Shown here one piece after another: positions 26,894 through 35,918 of a stretch of DNA of 64,000 bases. The position numbers and the translations under genes were made by a program. A model generated the notes under the pieces. That model did not search any database. It was not told the DNA's origin and saw only the letters and a list, made by a program, of their open reading frames with translations. The DNA comes from Stenotrophomonas sp. MYb238 (GTDB lineage Bacteria; Pseudomonadota; Gammaproteobacteria; Xanthomonadales; Xanthomonadaceae), in NCBI RefSeq assembly GCF_009496535.1, contig NZ_WIDL01000024.1, positions 1 through 64,000 of the forward strand. The letters are read 5' to 3'. The stretch's first letter is position 1; each line of letters starts with the position of its first letter.

Positions 26894-28494
26894 CGCGCCA
26901 GGTCCAGCAGCGCGGCCAGCGCGTCGGCGTCGGCCGCGCGCTTGTCCTGGCGCCAGCGCAGGATGCGCGGGAAGCGCACCGCCACCCCGGACTTGTGCCG
27001 GCTGCTGCGGTTGACGCCCTCGAACGCTAATTCGAACACCTGTTCCGGCGGCACGCTGCGCACCGGGCCGAAGCGCTCCAGGGTGTGGGCGCGGATCCAG
27101 CGGTCCAGGGCGGCGATCTCGCTGTCGTCCAGCCCGGAATAGGCCTTGGCCACCGGCACCAGGCGGCCTTCGTCCCACAGGCCGAAGGTGTAGTCGGTAT
27201 GCAGGGTGCTGCGGCGGCCGTGGCCGGCCTGCGCGTACAGCAGCACCGCGTCCACGGTGAGTGGGTCGATCTTCCACTTCCACCAGTCGCCGCGGCGGCG
27301 CCCGGACTGGTAAGGCGAGGCCAGCCGCTTGAGCATCAGCCCCTCGACGCCGCGCTGGCGCGAGCCGGCGCGCAGCGCCGCGGCCTGCGCCCAGTCGTCG
27401 GGCAGCAACCGCGGCGAGGCCTGCAGGCGCGGGTCGCCCAGGGTATCGAGCAGCGTTTCCAGCTGCGCACGGCGCCAAGCCAGCGGCAATTCGCGCAGGT
27501 CGCGGCCGTCCAGTTCCAGCAGGTCGAAGGCCAGCAGCCGCGTCGGCGCCGCGCGCAGCGTCGCCGCGCCGGGTTTGCGCCGCTGGATGCGGGTCTGCAA
27601 CGCGGAGAACGGCAGCGGCGCGTCCGCGTCCGGCTGCCAGGCCAGCAGCTCGCCGTCGATCACGCAGCCGTCGGGCAGCGCCGCGGCGGCCTGCTCGATC
27701 TCCGGGAAGCGGCCGTCCAGCCGTTCCTCGCCGCGCGACCACAGCGCCACCTCGCCATCGCGCCGCAGCAGCTGCAGGCGGATGCCGTCCCACTTCCATT
27801 CCAGCAGCCAGTCCTGCGCCGCTCCCAGCGCTTCGGGTTCGCCCTGCAATGGCGAGGCGAGGAAGAACGGGTAGGGCTGGCGGCGGTCCTCCGGCGACTC
27901 CGCGGGCGAGAGCAGCCGCGGCAGGAACGCCGGCGACGGCGTCCAGCCGCCGAGCATGCGCTGGGCGATGCGCGCGATGTCCAGCCCCGACCACTCGGCC
28001 AGCGCCTGCTGCACCAGCCGCTGCGACACGCCCACGCGCAGCGCGCCGGTCAGCAGCTTGTTGAACACCAGCCGCTCCGGGTAGGCCAGCGCGCGCCAGC
28101 CGGCCACCACCGCGGCGCGGCGCTCGGGTTCGGGCTGGTTGGCGGCCGGCAGCAGGCGGCGCTCGATCCACGTGGCCAGCGAGGCGTCGGGCGCCGCATG
28201 CGGCGGGTCGTCCAGCAGCAGGGTCAGGGTCTCGGCCAGGTCGCCGACGTGGTCGTGGCTGTCGGCCACCAGCCAGTCCGGCAGCCCGGCCTCGGCCGCC
28301 ACCCAGGCGCGCAGCTCGGTGGTGGTGGCCAGCTTGCGGCGGGCGCCGCCGACCTTGCCGCCGGCGAGCAGGTGCAGCGCCCAGGCGGCGTCGTGGGCGT
28401 CGGCGTGGCGGAAGTAGTCCACCAGCGCGGCGCGCTTGTCGCCGGTGGCGGTGCTGCGGTCCAGCCGCTGGTACAGCCGCGCGAACGCCTTCAT
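26890..28494 (-). CDS. ATP-dependent DNA ligase
   Basis: Seals nicked duplex DNA with ATP (534 residues). An N-terminal DNA-binding domain (about 1-190) is followed by the nucleotidyltransferase domain with the AMP-accepting Lys234 in motif I (KWDG), motif IIIa/IV segments VIDGELLAW and EGLMLKRLASPY, and motif V near WWKWKIDP. The OB-fold completes it. It lacks the polymerase and nuclease domains of LigD, so it is not the NHEJ enzyme. It lies between the exonuclease and the helicase, with four-base overlaps on both sides. Housekeeping NAD-dependent LigA would be elsewhere. Confidence 0.95.
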   Translation of the reverse strand: MKAFARLYQRLDRSTATGDKRAALVDYFRHADAHDAAWALHLLAGGKVGGARRKLATTTELRAWVAAEAGLPDWLVADSHDHVGDLAETLTLLLDDPPHAAPDASLATWIERRLLPAANQPEPERRAAVVAGWRALAYPERLVFNKLLTGALRVGVSQRLVQQALAEWSGLDIARIAQRMLGGWTPSPAFLPRLLSPAESPEDRRQPYPFFLASPLQGEPEALGAAQDWLLEWKWDGIRLQLLRRDGEVALWSRGEERLDGRFPEIEQAAAALPDGCVIDGELLAWQPDADAPLPFSALQTRIQRRKPGAATLRAAPTRLLAFDLLELDGRDLRELPLAWRRAQLETLLDTLGDPRLQASPRLLPDDWAQAAALRAGSRQRGVEGLMLKRLASPYQSGRRRGDWWKWKIDPLTVDAVLLYAQAGHGRRSTLHTDYTFGLWDEGRLVPVAKAYSGLDDSEIAALDRWIRAHTLERFGPVRSVPPEQVFELAFEGVNRSSRHKSGVAVRFPRILRWRQDKRAADADALAALLDLAR

Positions 28495-29492
28495 TCCTCG
28501 TCCCCGTAGCCGGTGCGGAAGGTTTCGGCGGCCACGCCCCGGTCCTGCAGGTAGCGGATCAGCGCGTCGCTGTCGCCGTGGGTGGCGATCACCCGGCGCG
28601 CGCCGGTCTGTTCGATGGTGGCCAGCAGCGCCGGCCAGTCGGCGTGGTCGGAGACGACGAAGCCGCGGTCCAGGTTGCGCCGCCGGCGGTTGCCGCGCAG
28701 CCGCATCCAGCCCGAGGCGAAGCCCAGCTGCCAGTGGCCGAAGCGGCGCAGCCAGGTGCCGCCGGCCACCGAGGGCGGGGCCAGCACCAGCCGCCCGGCG
28801 GCGTCGGCGCGGCGCTCCTGCTCGGCGACCGTCTCGCATCCGGGCAGGGCCACGCCGGCGTCGCGGTAGGCGCGCACGCCATTGGCGATGGCGCCATGCA
28901 GCCACACCGTGGGCGCGTCCAGCCGCTGCAGTTCGGCCAGCAGCCGCTGCGCCTTGCCCAGCGCGTAGCACAGCAGCACGGCCGCCTCGCCGCGCGCCTC
29001 GCACTCGGCGCGCCACTGCAGGATGTCGGCGGCCACCGCGGCGGTGTCCGGCCAGCGGTAGACCGGCAGCGCGAAGGTGGCCTCGGTGATGAAGGTGTCG
29101 CAGCGCAGCGGCTCGAACGGCGCGCAGGTCGGGTCCGGCTGGCGCTTGTAGTCGCCCGAGGCCACCCAGACCTGGCGGCCGTCGTCGATGCGTACCTGCG
29201 CCGAGCCGAGCACGTGCCCGGCCGGATGCAGCGACACCTCCACCCCGCCCAGGCCGAAGCGCTGGCCGTAGTCGTGCGCCTCGATGACCGCGTCCTCGCC
29301 CAGCCGCCAGCGCAGCAGCGAAAGGCCGGGCCGCGCGCAGTGGTAGCGGCCCATGCCCGGCCGCGCGTGGTCGCCGTGGGCGTGGGTGATGACCGCGCGC
29401 GCCACCGGCCGCCATGGGTCGATATGGAAATCGCCGGCCGGGCAATACAGCCCTTCCGGCCGCAGCACCACCAGGTCGTCTTGGCTGGACAT
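28491..29492 (-). CDS. ligase-associated DNA exonuclease (metallo-beta-lactamase / beta-CASP fold)
   Basis: A 333-residue zinc-dependent nuclease of the beta-CASP branch. The signature HAHGDH is at 37-42; other metal ligands lie near HPAGHVLGSAQ and SGDYKRQP, with the late histidine motifs VVSDHADW and ATHGD. It is the promoter-proximal gene of the exo-lig-lhr-pdeM operon and overlaps the ligase start by four bases. The start at 29492 gives the conserved RPEGLYCPAGDFHIDPW region. Only 88 bases separate it from the divergent AidB-like gene. Confidence 0.93.
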   Translation of the reverse strand: MSSQDDLVVLRPEGLYCPAGDFHIDPWRPVARAVITHAHGDHARPGMGRYHCARPGLSLLRWRLGEDAVIEAHDYGQRFGLGGVEVSLHPAGHVLGSAQVRIDDGRQVWVASGDYKRQPDPTCAPFEPLRCDTFITEATFALPVYRWPDTAAVAADILQWRAECEARGEAAVLLCYALGKAQRLLAELQRLDAPTVWLHGAIANGVRAYRDAGVALPGCETVAEQERRADAAGRLVLAPPSVAGGTWLRRFGHWQLGFASGWMRLRGNRRRRNLDRGFVVSDHADWPALLATIEQTGARRVIATHGDSDALIRYLQDRGVAAETFRTGYGDEE

Positions 29493-29580
29493 GCGCCCGA
29501 CTGTGCCGGGCGCTTCGTGCAGGCGGCGAGAACGCCCGCTGCGGCACAATGCACTGGCCGCACCCTCGGGAGGTGGAACG

Positions 29581-31224
29581 ATGACCGACGCGACCGCGCC
29601 GTTCGAGACCCACGTGGTCCACAACCAGCCGCCGCCGTTTCCCGAGCGCAACCTGTGGCGCGACGACATCGCGCTGCGCGAGGCGGTCGCGCGCGAGGGC
29701 GGCGGGGCGTTCGCCGCCGAGCTGGACGCCTACGGCGCGCTGGCCGGCGGCGAACTGTACCTGCTCGGCTTCGACGCCAACCGGCAGCGGCCGCTGCTGC
29801 GCACCCACGATGCGCAGGGCCACCGCATCGACACCGTGGACTTCCACCCGGCCTGGCACCGGCTGATGGACGTGGCCAAGGCGCACGGCGTGGCCGGGCT
29901 GTCGTGGTCGCAGCCGCGGGCGGGCGCGCACGTTGCGCGCGCCGCGCTGAGCTTCCTGCACCACCAGGCCGAGGCCGGCAGCAGCTGCCCGCTGACCATG
30001 ACCCACGCCGCGGTGGCGGTGCTGCGGCGCGAGCCGGCGCTGGCCGAGTGGGCGGCCAAGGCCGCCGCGCCGCACTACGACCCGCGCGACGTGCCCATCG
30101 CCCACAAGGCCGGCATCACCGTGGGCATGGGCATGACCGAGAAGCAGGGCGGCTCGGACGTGCGCAGCAACCGCACGCTGGCCACGCCGCTGGCGGAGGA
30201 GGGCGACTATTCGCTGGTCGGGCACAAGTGGTTCTTCTCCGCGCCGATGTCCGACGGCTGGCTGGTGCTGGCGCAGGCGCCGGGTGGGCTGAGCTGTTTC
30301 CTGCTGCCGCGGCGGCTGCCAGACGGCACCCGCAACGCCTTCCGGCTGATGCGGCTGAAGGACAAGCTCGGCGACTGGGCCAATGCCTCCAGCGAGGTCG
30401 AGTTCTGCGGCGCCCGCGCGCGGCGCATCGGCGAGGAAGGGCGCGGCGTGGCGACCATCATCGAGATGGTCATGCTCACGCGCCTGGACTGCATGCTCGG
30501 CGCCGCCGCGGAAATGCGCATGGCGCTCGCCCAGGCGCTGCACCATGTCCGGCATCGCAACGCCTTCGGCCGGCGCCTGGTCGACCAGCCGCTGATGGCC
30601 AACGTGCTGGCCGACCTGGCGCTGGAATCGGAGGCGTCCACCGCGCTGGCGCTGCGCGTCGCGCGCGCGGTGGATGCGGCCGCGCACGATCCGGACGAAG
30701 CCGCGTTCGCGCGCGTCGCCACGGCGGTGGGCAAGTTCTGGATCTGCCGGCGCGCCTCCGGCTTCGTCAACGAGGCGCAGGAATGCCTGGGCGGCGCCGG
30801 CTACATCGAGGACTCGATGCTGCCGCGCCTGTACCGGCAGGCGCCGCTCAACTCGATCTGGGAAGGCAGCGGCAACGTGCAGTGCCTGGACGTGCTGCGC
30901 GCGCTGTCGCGCGAGCCGGCGTCGCGGCAGGCGCTGCTGCGCGAGCTGGAACAGGTCCGCGGCAGCGAAGCGGCCTACGACGCCGCGCTCGATGCCCTGC
31001 GGCGGACGCTGGACGAGGCGGCGGTGGCCGAGTCCGCGGCGCGGCGGGTCGCCGCCTCGCTGGCGATCCTGCTGCAGGCCGCGACCCTGCTGCGCGCGGG
31101 CAGTCCGGTCGCTGCGGCGTTCATCGGCGCGCGGCTGGCGCACGGCGCGCCGCCGGCCTACGGCATGCTGGATGCGCGCGTGCCGTTCGCCGCCTTCCTG
31201 GAGCGCGCGTTGCCGGAGGATTGA
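29581..31224 (+). CDS. aidB: AidB-like acyl-CoA dehydrogenase
   Basis: A flavoprotein of the acyl-CoA dehydrogenase fold (547 residues) that most resembles AidB: the N-terminus reads THVVHNQPPPFPERNLW, and the FAD motifs GMGMTEKQGGSDV and SNRT are present. In E. coli AidB is part of the adaptive response to alkylation, binds DNA, and reduces damage by an incompletely known mechanism. Residues such as the AidB Arg/Glu near the substrate are not resolved by eye. It is divergent from the ligase-associated operon, which supports a DNA-damage role. GGGAGG lies seven bases upstream of the ATG. Confidence 0.88.
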   Translation: MTDATAPFETHVVHNQPPPFPERNLWRDDIALREAVAREGGGAFAAELDAYGALAGGELYLLGFDANRQRPLLRTHDAQGHRIDTVDFHPAWHRLMDVAKAHGVAGLSWSQPRAGAHVARAALSFLHHQAEAGSSCPLTMTHAAVAVLRREPALAEWAAKAAAPHYDPRDVPIAHKAGITVGMGMTEKQGGSDVRSNRTLATPLAEEGDYSLVGHKWFFSAPMSDGWLVLAQAPGGLSCFLLPRRLPDGTRNAFRLMRLKDKLGDWANASSEVEFCGARARRIGEEGRGVATIIEMVMLTRLDCMLGAAAEMRMALAQALHHVRHRNAFGRRLVDQPLMANVLADLALESEASTALALRVARAVDAAAHDPDEAAFARVATAVGKFWICRRASGFVNEAQECLGGAGYIEDSMLPRLYRQAPLNSIWEGSGNVQCLDVLRALSREPASRQALLRELEQVRGSEAAYDAALDALRRTLDEAAVAESAARRVAASLAILLQAATLLRAGSPVAAAFIGARLAHGAPPAYGMLDARVPFAAFLERALPED

Positions 31225-31267
31225 CGGCGCTGCCCTTTTCGCGCCGGATGAAACGGGCAACGGCGGT

Positions 31268-32200
31268 TCATGCCGGGGGCTGCGGCGCGTCCTGCGCTTC
31301 CATCCGTTCCAGGTTCCCGCGCAGCGCCTGCAGCAGCAGCGAGAACGCCGGCGAGGCGGGGCGGCGGTTGGGGTAGTAGAGGTGGTAGGGCTCGTAGGTC
31401 TTGCGCCAGTCCGCCAGCACCTCGACCAGTTGCCCGGATTCCAGCCAGGGCTGGGCATGGTGCAGCGGCAGGTAGGCCAGGCCGATGCCCTGCAGGGCCG
31501 CCTGGCAGGTGGCGCCGATGCCGTTGACCACCACCTGGCCCTCGGGCTTCACCCGCTGGTCGCGGCGGCCACGGGTGAAGGTCCAGGCGTAGATCTCGCC
31601 ATGGGTGGGCAGGCGCAGGCCCACGCAGTTCAGGTCCACCAGTTCCTGCGGCCGCTGCGGGGTGAAGTGAGCGGCCAGGTAGGCGGGCGTGGCGACCACC
31701 GCCATCGGGATCGGCGGGCTGATGCGCATGGCGATCATGTCGCGCGCCACCAGCCCGCCGCGGCGCACGCCGGCGTCGAAGCGGCCGCTGACGATGTCGG
31801 AGCGGGCGTAGTCGGTGGTCAGCTCGACGCGGATGTCCGGGTACTGCGCCAGCATCGGCGCGATGGCCGGCATCAGCACGTTGTGCACGGCGAACTCGTC
31901 GGCGTTCAGGCGCAGCGTGCCGGCCGGCTTGCCGCGCAGCTCGCCGATCCGCGACAGCCCGGCCTCGATCTCGTCCATCGCCGGCCCGACCAGCGAGCGC
32001 AGGCGCTCGCCTGCCTCGGTCAGCGCCACGCTGCGGGTGGTGCGGGTGAACAGCCGCAGTTCCAGCCGCGTCTCCAGCGTGCGTATCACCTGGCTGAGCG
32101 CCGACTGCGACACGCCCAGGCGCGCGGCGGCGCGGGTGAAGTTGGCCTCCTCGGCCACCATCAGGAACGCGGTCAGTTCCTTGAGCGTGCTGCCGGTCAT
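31268..32200 (-). CDS. LysR-type transcriptional regulator
   Basis: A 310-residue regulator with an N-terminal winged helix-turn-helix (about 1-60: ANFTRAAARLGVSQSALSQV) and a C-terminal substrate-binding domain. It is divergent from the hydrolase-SDR pair, as is usual for LysR targets, and a palindrome (ATTATCGCGGTAAT) lies in the shared promoter region. The start at 32200 is the standard LysR N-terminus; a longer frame runs back to 32575 but crosses the promoter. Confidence 0.92.
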   Translation of the reverse strand: MTGSTLKELTAFLMVAEEANFTRAAARLGVSQSALSQVIRTLETRLELRLFTRTTRSVALTEAGERLRSLVGPAMDEIEAGLSRIGELRGKPAGTLRLNADEFAVHNVLMPAIAPMLAQYPDIRVELTTDYARSDIVSGRFDAGVRRGGLVARDMIAMRISPPIPMAVVATPAYLAAHFTPQRPQELVDLNCVGLRLPTHGEIYAWTFTRGRRDQRVKPEGQVVVNGIGATCQAALQGIGLAYLPLHHAQPWLESGQLVEVLADWRKTYEPYHLYYPNRRPASPAFSLLLQALRGNLERMEAQDAPQPPA

Positions 32201-32239
32201 TGAGAAGATTTCCTGATAAGTACAACAGGATTTTCCGGG

Positions 32240-32253
32240 ATTATCGCGGTAAT
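32240..32253. promoter_or_regulatory. candidate LysR operator
   Basis: The 14-base imperfect palindrome ATTATCGCGGTAAT lies in the 241-base gap between the divergent LysR gene and the hydrolase, which fits the T-N11-A type of LysR site only loosely. Nearby copies of CAGGA and TCCTG (32212-32230) may be further half-sites. Confidence 0.35.
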
Positions 32254-32441
32254 GCAATGTCCCTAACCTGTGCATCCGGCGCCGGGGCCCGCCCTGGCCA
32301 CCGGCCACGAGGAAACCGCCATGCCGGCCACCACTTTCGCCAACGACCCCGCCGGAACGGGGCGGCGAGGCGGTGCCCCGGCCCAGCCCGTTCTTCGGGA
32401 GCCGCCTGTAACGCACCCACCGGATGAAGAGGAATATTTCC

Positions 32442-33380
32442 ATGAGCACCCAGCAAGCCATCGCCTTCAGGAACCGCACCTGGGACGTGGCCGCCACCCT
32501 GCGCCTGCCCGAGGGCTTCGACCCCGGCAGGAAATACGCCGCCATCGTCTGCGCGCACCCGATCAGCAGCTGCAAGGAGCAGACCTCCGGCGCCCTCTAC
32601 GGCGAGGCGCTGACCAGGGAGGGCTTTATCACCCTGGCCTTCGACGCCTCCACCCAGGGCGCCAGCGGCGGCGAGCCGAGGTACAGCGAAGACCCGGCCA
32701 CCCGCGTGGAGGATTTCCGCTGCGCGGTCGATTACCTGGTCACGCTGCCCTACGTCGATGAGGAGCGCATCGGTGTGCTGGGCGTGTGCGGTGGCGGCGG
32801 CTATGCCGTCAGCGCGGCGATGACCGAACGCCGCTTCAAGGCGGTAGGCACCGTGGTGGCCGCCAACTACGGCCGGCTGATGCGCGAAGGCGACATGTCG
32901 CCGGACGCGGCGATCCGGACGCTGGACGCCATCGCCGCCCAGCGCACCGCCGAGGCGCGCGGTGCCGAGCCGCTGGTCGTCGGCTACATCCCGGGCTCCG
33001 AGGCCGAGCGTGCGCAGGCCGGGCTGGACGACATCGACATCGTCGAGGCCGTGCAGTACTACACCACGCCGCGCGGCCGGCAGCCGGGCTCGCCGAACAG
33101 GCTGCGCTTTTCCAGCACCGCCGCCGCCGTGGGCTGGGACGCCTTCCATCTTGCCGAGGTGCTGCTGACCCAGCCGCTGCACATCGTCATCGGCAGCGTG
33201 CCGGGCGGCTTCGGCTCCTACCGCGACGGTTTCGAGCTGCATCGCCGGGCGCGCTCGCAGCACAAGAGTCTGCAGATCGTCGCGGGCGCCAGCCACTACG
33301 ACCTGTACGACAAGCCGGAAGCCACCGGCCAGGCGCTGGCGCAGCTGGTGCCGTTCTACCGCAGGCACCTGGGCGTCTGA
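32442..33380 (+). CDS. alpha/beta hydrolase, dienelactone-hydrolase-like
   Basis: A 312-residue alpha/beta-hydrolase with no signal peptide. The nucleophile elbow reads LGVCGGGG, so the nucleophile would be Cys116, as in dienelactone hydrolases. The acid may be in the region after DGFELHRR, and the histidine in GASHYDLYD. Its substrate is unknown. It is 241 bases from the divergent LysR gene and 156 bases before the SDR. The start at 32442 is preceded by GAGGAA; an ATG at 32424 is less likely. Confidence 0.88.
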   Translation: MSTQQAIAFRNRTWDVAATLRLPEGFDPGRKYAAIVCAHPISSCKEQTSGALYGEALTREGFITLAFDASTQGASGGEPRYSEDPATRVEDFRCAVDYLVTLPYVDEERIGVLGVCGGGGYAVSAAMTERRFKAVGTVVAANYGRLMREGDMSPDAAIRTLDAIAAQRTAEARGAEPLVVGYIPGSEAERAQAGLDDIDIVEAVQYYTTPRGRQPGSPNRLRFSSTAAAVGWDAFHLAEVLLTQPLHIVIGSVPGGFGSYRDGFELHRRARSQHKSLQIVAGASHYDLYDKPEATGQALAQLVPFYRRHLGV

Positions 33381-33536
33381 GCCTCCGCACGCGGCGCTGT
33401 TGCGGGTGCTGCGCGCGGTCCACGGCTTTTCCCATCGTTCTCCGGTCCTCCCGGCGCCTGCCGCCGGGAATGGCCGCGCCGTGCCGCACCCGGCCGGCCT
33501 GATTGCCGGCCACTCTCCCTTCTTCAAGGAAACGAC

Positions 33537-34397
33537 ATGAGCAAGACATGGTTCATCACCGGCGCCTCGTCCGGTTTCGGCAAGGCCCTGGCCGAACAGG
33601 TGCTGGCCCGGGGCGACAACGCCGTGCTGGCCGCGCGCCGCCTGGAGCCGCTGCAGGCCATCGCCGCCGCGTACGGCGAACGCGCGCTGCCGCTGCGGCT
33701 GGACGTGACCGACGCCGCCGCGCGCGCCGCCGTGCTGGAGGCCGCCGCCGGCAGGTTCGGCCACATCGACGTGCTGGCCAACATCGCCGGTGCCGGCGCC
33801 TACGGCGCGCTGGAGGAATTCACCTCCGCGCAGATACGCGCCAACCTGGAGCTGAACTTCTTCGCCGCCGCCGGACTGTCGCGCGAGGTATTGCCGCAGA
33901 TGCGCGCGCGGCGGTCCGGGCGCATCCTCAACCTGACCAGCATCGCCGGCCTGGTGGCCTTCCCCGGCAGCGGCCTGTACAACGCGTCCAAGTTCGCGCT
34001 GGAAGGCTTCACCGAAGCGCTGCACCACGAGGTCGCGCCGTTCGGCATCGGCGTCACCCTGGTCGAGCCGGGCGCCTTCCGCACCGGTTTCGCCGGCGCG
34101 GCCGCCATGCGCGCGGCGGGCCGCATCGCCGACTATGCGGCGCTGGACGCGGGCATGGACGACTACTTCGCCGATCAGGATGGCCGGCAGATGGGCGATC
34201 CGGCCAAGGGCATGCGGGTGGTCGTGGACATGGTGGAAAGCGGCGAGGCACCGGTGCGCCTGATGCTCGGCGAGGACGCCTACCAGCTGTGGGAAAGCGC
34301 GCTCGCCTCGCGCAGCCGCGACCTCGCGCGATGGCGCACGCGCGGCGAGGACACCGCGATCCCGGGCGCGGCGAAGAACCCGGTGCAGGCGTTGTAG
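33537..34397 (+). CDS. short-chain dehydrogenase/reductase
   Basis: A classical NAD(P)-dependent SDR of 286 residues. The cofactor motif TGASSGFG is at 8-15, NIAGAG at about 82-87, catalytic Ser135, and Tyr148 and Lys152 in the motif YNASK. The substrate cannot be told. A basic residue after the second strand (AARRLE) suggests NADPH. It probably belongs to the same LysR-regulated unit as the hydrolase. No operon partner follows. Confidence 0.92.
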   Translation: MSKTWFITGASSGFGKALAEQVLARGDNAVLAARRLEPLQAIAAAYGERALPLRLDVTDAAARAAVLEAAAGRFGHIDVLANIAGAGAYGALEEFTSAQIRANLELNFFAAAGLSREVLPQMRARRSGRILNLTSIAGLVAFPGSGLYNASKFALEGFTEALHHEVAPFGIGVTLVEPGAFRTGFAGAAAMRAAGRIADYAALDAGMDDYFADQDGRQMGDPAKGMRVVVDMVESGEAPVRLMLGEDAYQLWESALASRSRDLARWRTRGEDTAIPGAAKNPVQAL

Positions 34398-34697
34398 GTC
34401 GAGCGCGGCACTTTCTCCGGCTCATCCGCGGGAGTGGATGCAGGCCGACGGTGCCGTCCGATCCATCGGCCCCGTGCAAGTCACACGCAAGGAGCGGGGG
34501 CGGCGGGCTTCCCGCCATGCAGTTCCGCCGTTCGCTGTTCCAGCGGGAGCGGGAAGGCCGGCTCCGCTGCATTCCCGTCGATCGGGGGCGTACCGGCGTG
34601 GCTGGAACGGACCTCTTCGTATCCTGCCGCCCCTCTCGCACTGGAGAGGGGCGACCTGACGAGGGCTCTGCGTGCCCTCGGTTACCTATGCGACGGA
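34398..34697. other. intergenic region with two hairpins
   Basis: The 300 bases between the convergent SDR and lipoprotein genes hold no recognisable gene. Two hairpins stand out: a perfect nine-base-pair stem (34629-34637 with 34644-34652) and a seven-base-pair one (34660-34666 with 34674-34680). They have no T runs and may serve as terminators for the minus-strand lipoprotein gene. Confidence 0.5.
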
Positions 34698-35093
34698 TCA
34701 GCGCTTGGCGTCGTCGGCCTTCTCGCGCGCCTTCTCGGCCGCATCGTGCGCATGGTCGGCGACCTTCTGCGCGGCGTTGGCGGTCGCGGCGCTGGCATCG
34801 GCCGCCGCTTCCTTGGCCTTGACGGCGGCGTCGTCCGAAGCCGAGCGGGTCGCATCGGCCGCGCGGTCCAGCGCCTGCTCGGACTTGGCGGCCGCTTCGC
34901 GGGTGGCGTCGGCCGCACGGTCGGCCGCCGTGCGCGCCGCATCGGCGGCCGATTCGCCGGCGCTGCGTGCGGCATCGGCGGCATGGTCGGCGGCGGCCTC
35001 CGCATCGCGCTTGGCCTGTTCGGCATCGGGGTTGTTGCAGGCGGCCAGTGCCAGCACAAGGCTGCCGGCCAGCAGCGGGACAAGGATCTTCAT
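34698..35093 (-). CDS. alanine-rich helical lipoprotein
   Basis: A 131-residue secreted lipoprotein. The signal peptide ends in a lipobox with Cys19 (LALAAC). The mature part is almost wholly Ala, Asp, Lys, Glu and Arg in a loose 11-residue rhythm (AADAARSAGES, AADAARTAADR), predicted to be one long amphipathic helix resembling LEA or apolipoprotein-like proteins. There is no known domain. It could line the periplasmic face of the outer membrane or respond to stress. A second gene of the same design lies just upstream on the same strand. Confidence 0.82.
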   Translation of the reverse strand: MKILVPLLAGSLVLALAACNNPDAEQAKRDAEAAADHAADAARSAGESAADAARTAADRAADATREAAAKSEQALDRAADATRSASDDAAVKAKEAAADASAATANAAQKVADHAHDAAEKAREKADDAKR

Positions 35094-35400
35094 TGCGTTC
35101 TCCTGATGTTGGGGGACGACGCGCGCAGCGTAGGAGGACGCGGATTCAGATTGCGTCAACGCCGCGGCGATGGCGCGCGGGCGTGTACCCGCTGGAGGAG
35201 TCATGCCGCCTGGCCGGAAGGAGGGCGCCACGTACTGCGCCAGCGGCCGGAACGGCCACGCGGAAGGGCAGATGGCCGATGGCGATCCCGATACATCTGC
35301 CGGCGCCCTGCATGGGCGGCGGACGTGAACCAACCGCCGCGACGAGTTCCGGCAGGCATCGCAGGTCGATGGAAGGTTTGCCGCCGTGGATCGGGCAACA
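35094..35400. other. intergenic region upstream of the first lipoprotein
   Basis: I see no gene here. The stretch should contain the promoter of the 34698-35093 gene and ends at the terminator of its paralogue. Confidence 0.45.
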
Positions 35401-35429
35401 AAAAAGCCGCTGGCGAACCAGCGGCTTTT
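35401..35429 (-). terminator. intrinsic terminator of the second lipoprotein gene
   Basis: On the minus strand AAAAGCCGCTGG-TTCG-CCAGCGGCTTTTT forms a 12-base-pair stem with a stable TTCG loop and ends in a T run. It lies about 25 bases past the stop codon. Confidence 0.92.
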
Positions 35430-35454
35430 CAGACTTGCGTCGAAGAAGAAGTTA

Positions 35455-35796
35455 TTACTTCTTGGCTTCTTCAGCAGCGTCCTTGGCCTTGTCGGCCACG
35501 TCTTCAGCAGCCTTGGCAGCGTCGGCAGCGGCGCCGGCAGCGGCGTCGGTAGCGGCGCCAGCGGCGGCGGCAGCGGCGTCACCAGCGGCGTCAGCAGCGG
35601 TGGCGGCGGTGTCGGCAGCAGCCTGGGCGGCGTCGGCGGTCTGGGCGCCGGCGGCAGCAGCCTGGTCGGCGGCGGCCTGGGCGTCGGTGGCGGCTTCGTT
35701 GGCCGAAGCAGCGGCGTCCTGGGCAGCTTCCTGCTTCGAGCAGGCGGCCAGAGCCAGGCCCAGGGCCATCGCGATCAGCAGCTTGTTGATGCTCAT
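35455..35796 (-). CDS. alanine-rich helical lipoprotein (paralogue)
   Basis: A 113-residue lipoprotein: signal peptide with lipobox Cys19 (LALAAC), then an Ala-rich repeat region (AADQAAAAG, AADTAATAADAAG, EDVADKAKDAAEEAKK). Composition and design match the gene at 34698, so the two are probably paralogues, though the repeats make homology hard to prove. It has its own promoter-like elements and terminator, indicating a short monocistronic and possibly abundant transcript, as for Lpp-type lipoproteins. Confidence 0.82.
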   Translation of the reverse strand: MSINKLLIAMALGLALAACSKQEAAQDAAASANEAATDAQAAADQAAAAGAQTADAAQAAADTAATAADAAGDAAAAAAGAATDAAAGAAADAAKAAEDVADKAKDAAEEAKK

Positions 35797-35847
35797 TGTG
35801 TGAATCCTCGTCGTTAGATTAGGCAACGCGCCATTGCGCGCCTTAAA

Positions 35848-35876
35848 CATGATGACAAGCCGATTTCGACTGTCAA
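35848..35876 (-). promoter_or_regulatory. candidate sigma-70 promoter of the second lipoprotein gene
   Basis: On the minus strand TTGACA (35871-35876) is followed after 17 bases by ATCATG (35848-35853), in an AT-rich stretch unusual for this genome. The -35 box is perfect, but the -10 box is weak. It lies about 50 bases upstream of the ATG. Confidence 0.45.
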
Positions 35877-35918
35877 GCGAACGCGCATTCATTTTTGAGA
35901 AAAAGGTATTAATCCCAA

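Noticed and set aside
23822-27142. An 1106-residue plus-strand frame across the repair operon
   Set aside because: It spans three real minus-strand genes with motifs and coupled starts, and has no domain of its own.
34438-34697. Open frames in the gap after the SDR gene
   Set aside because: No conserved start context or recognisable domain; hairpins explain the visible structure better.
35140-35165. A possible third FNR box near the lipoprotein genes
   Set aside because: TTGAC-GCAA is present, but the second half-site is TCTGA rather than ATCAA.
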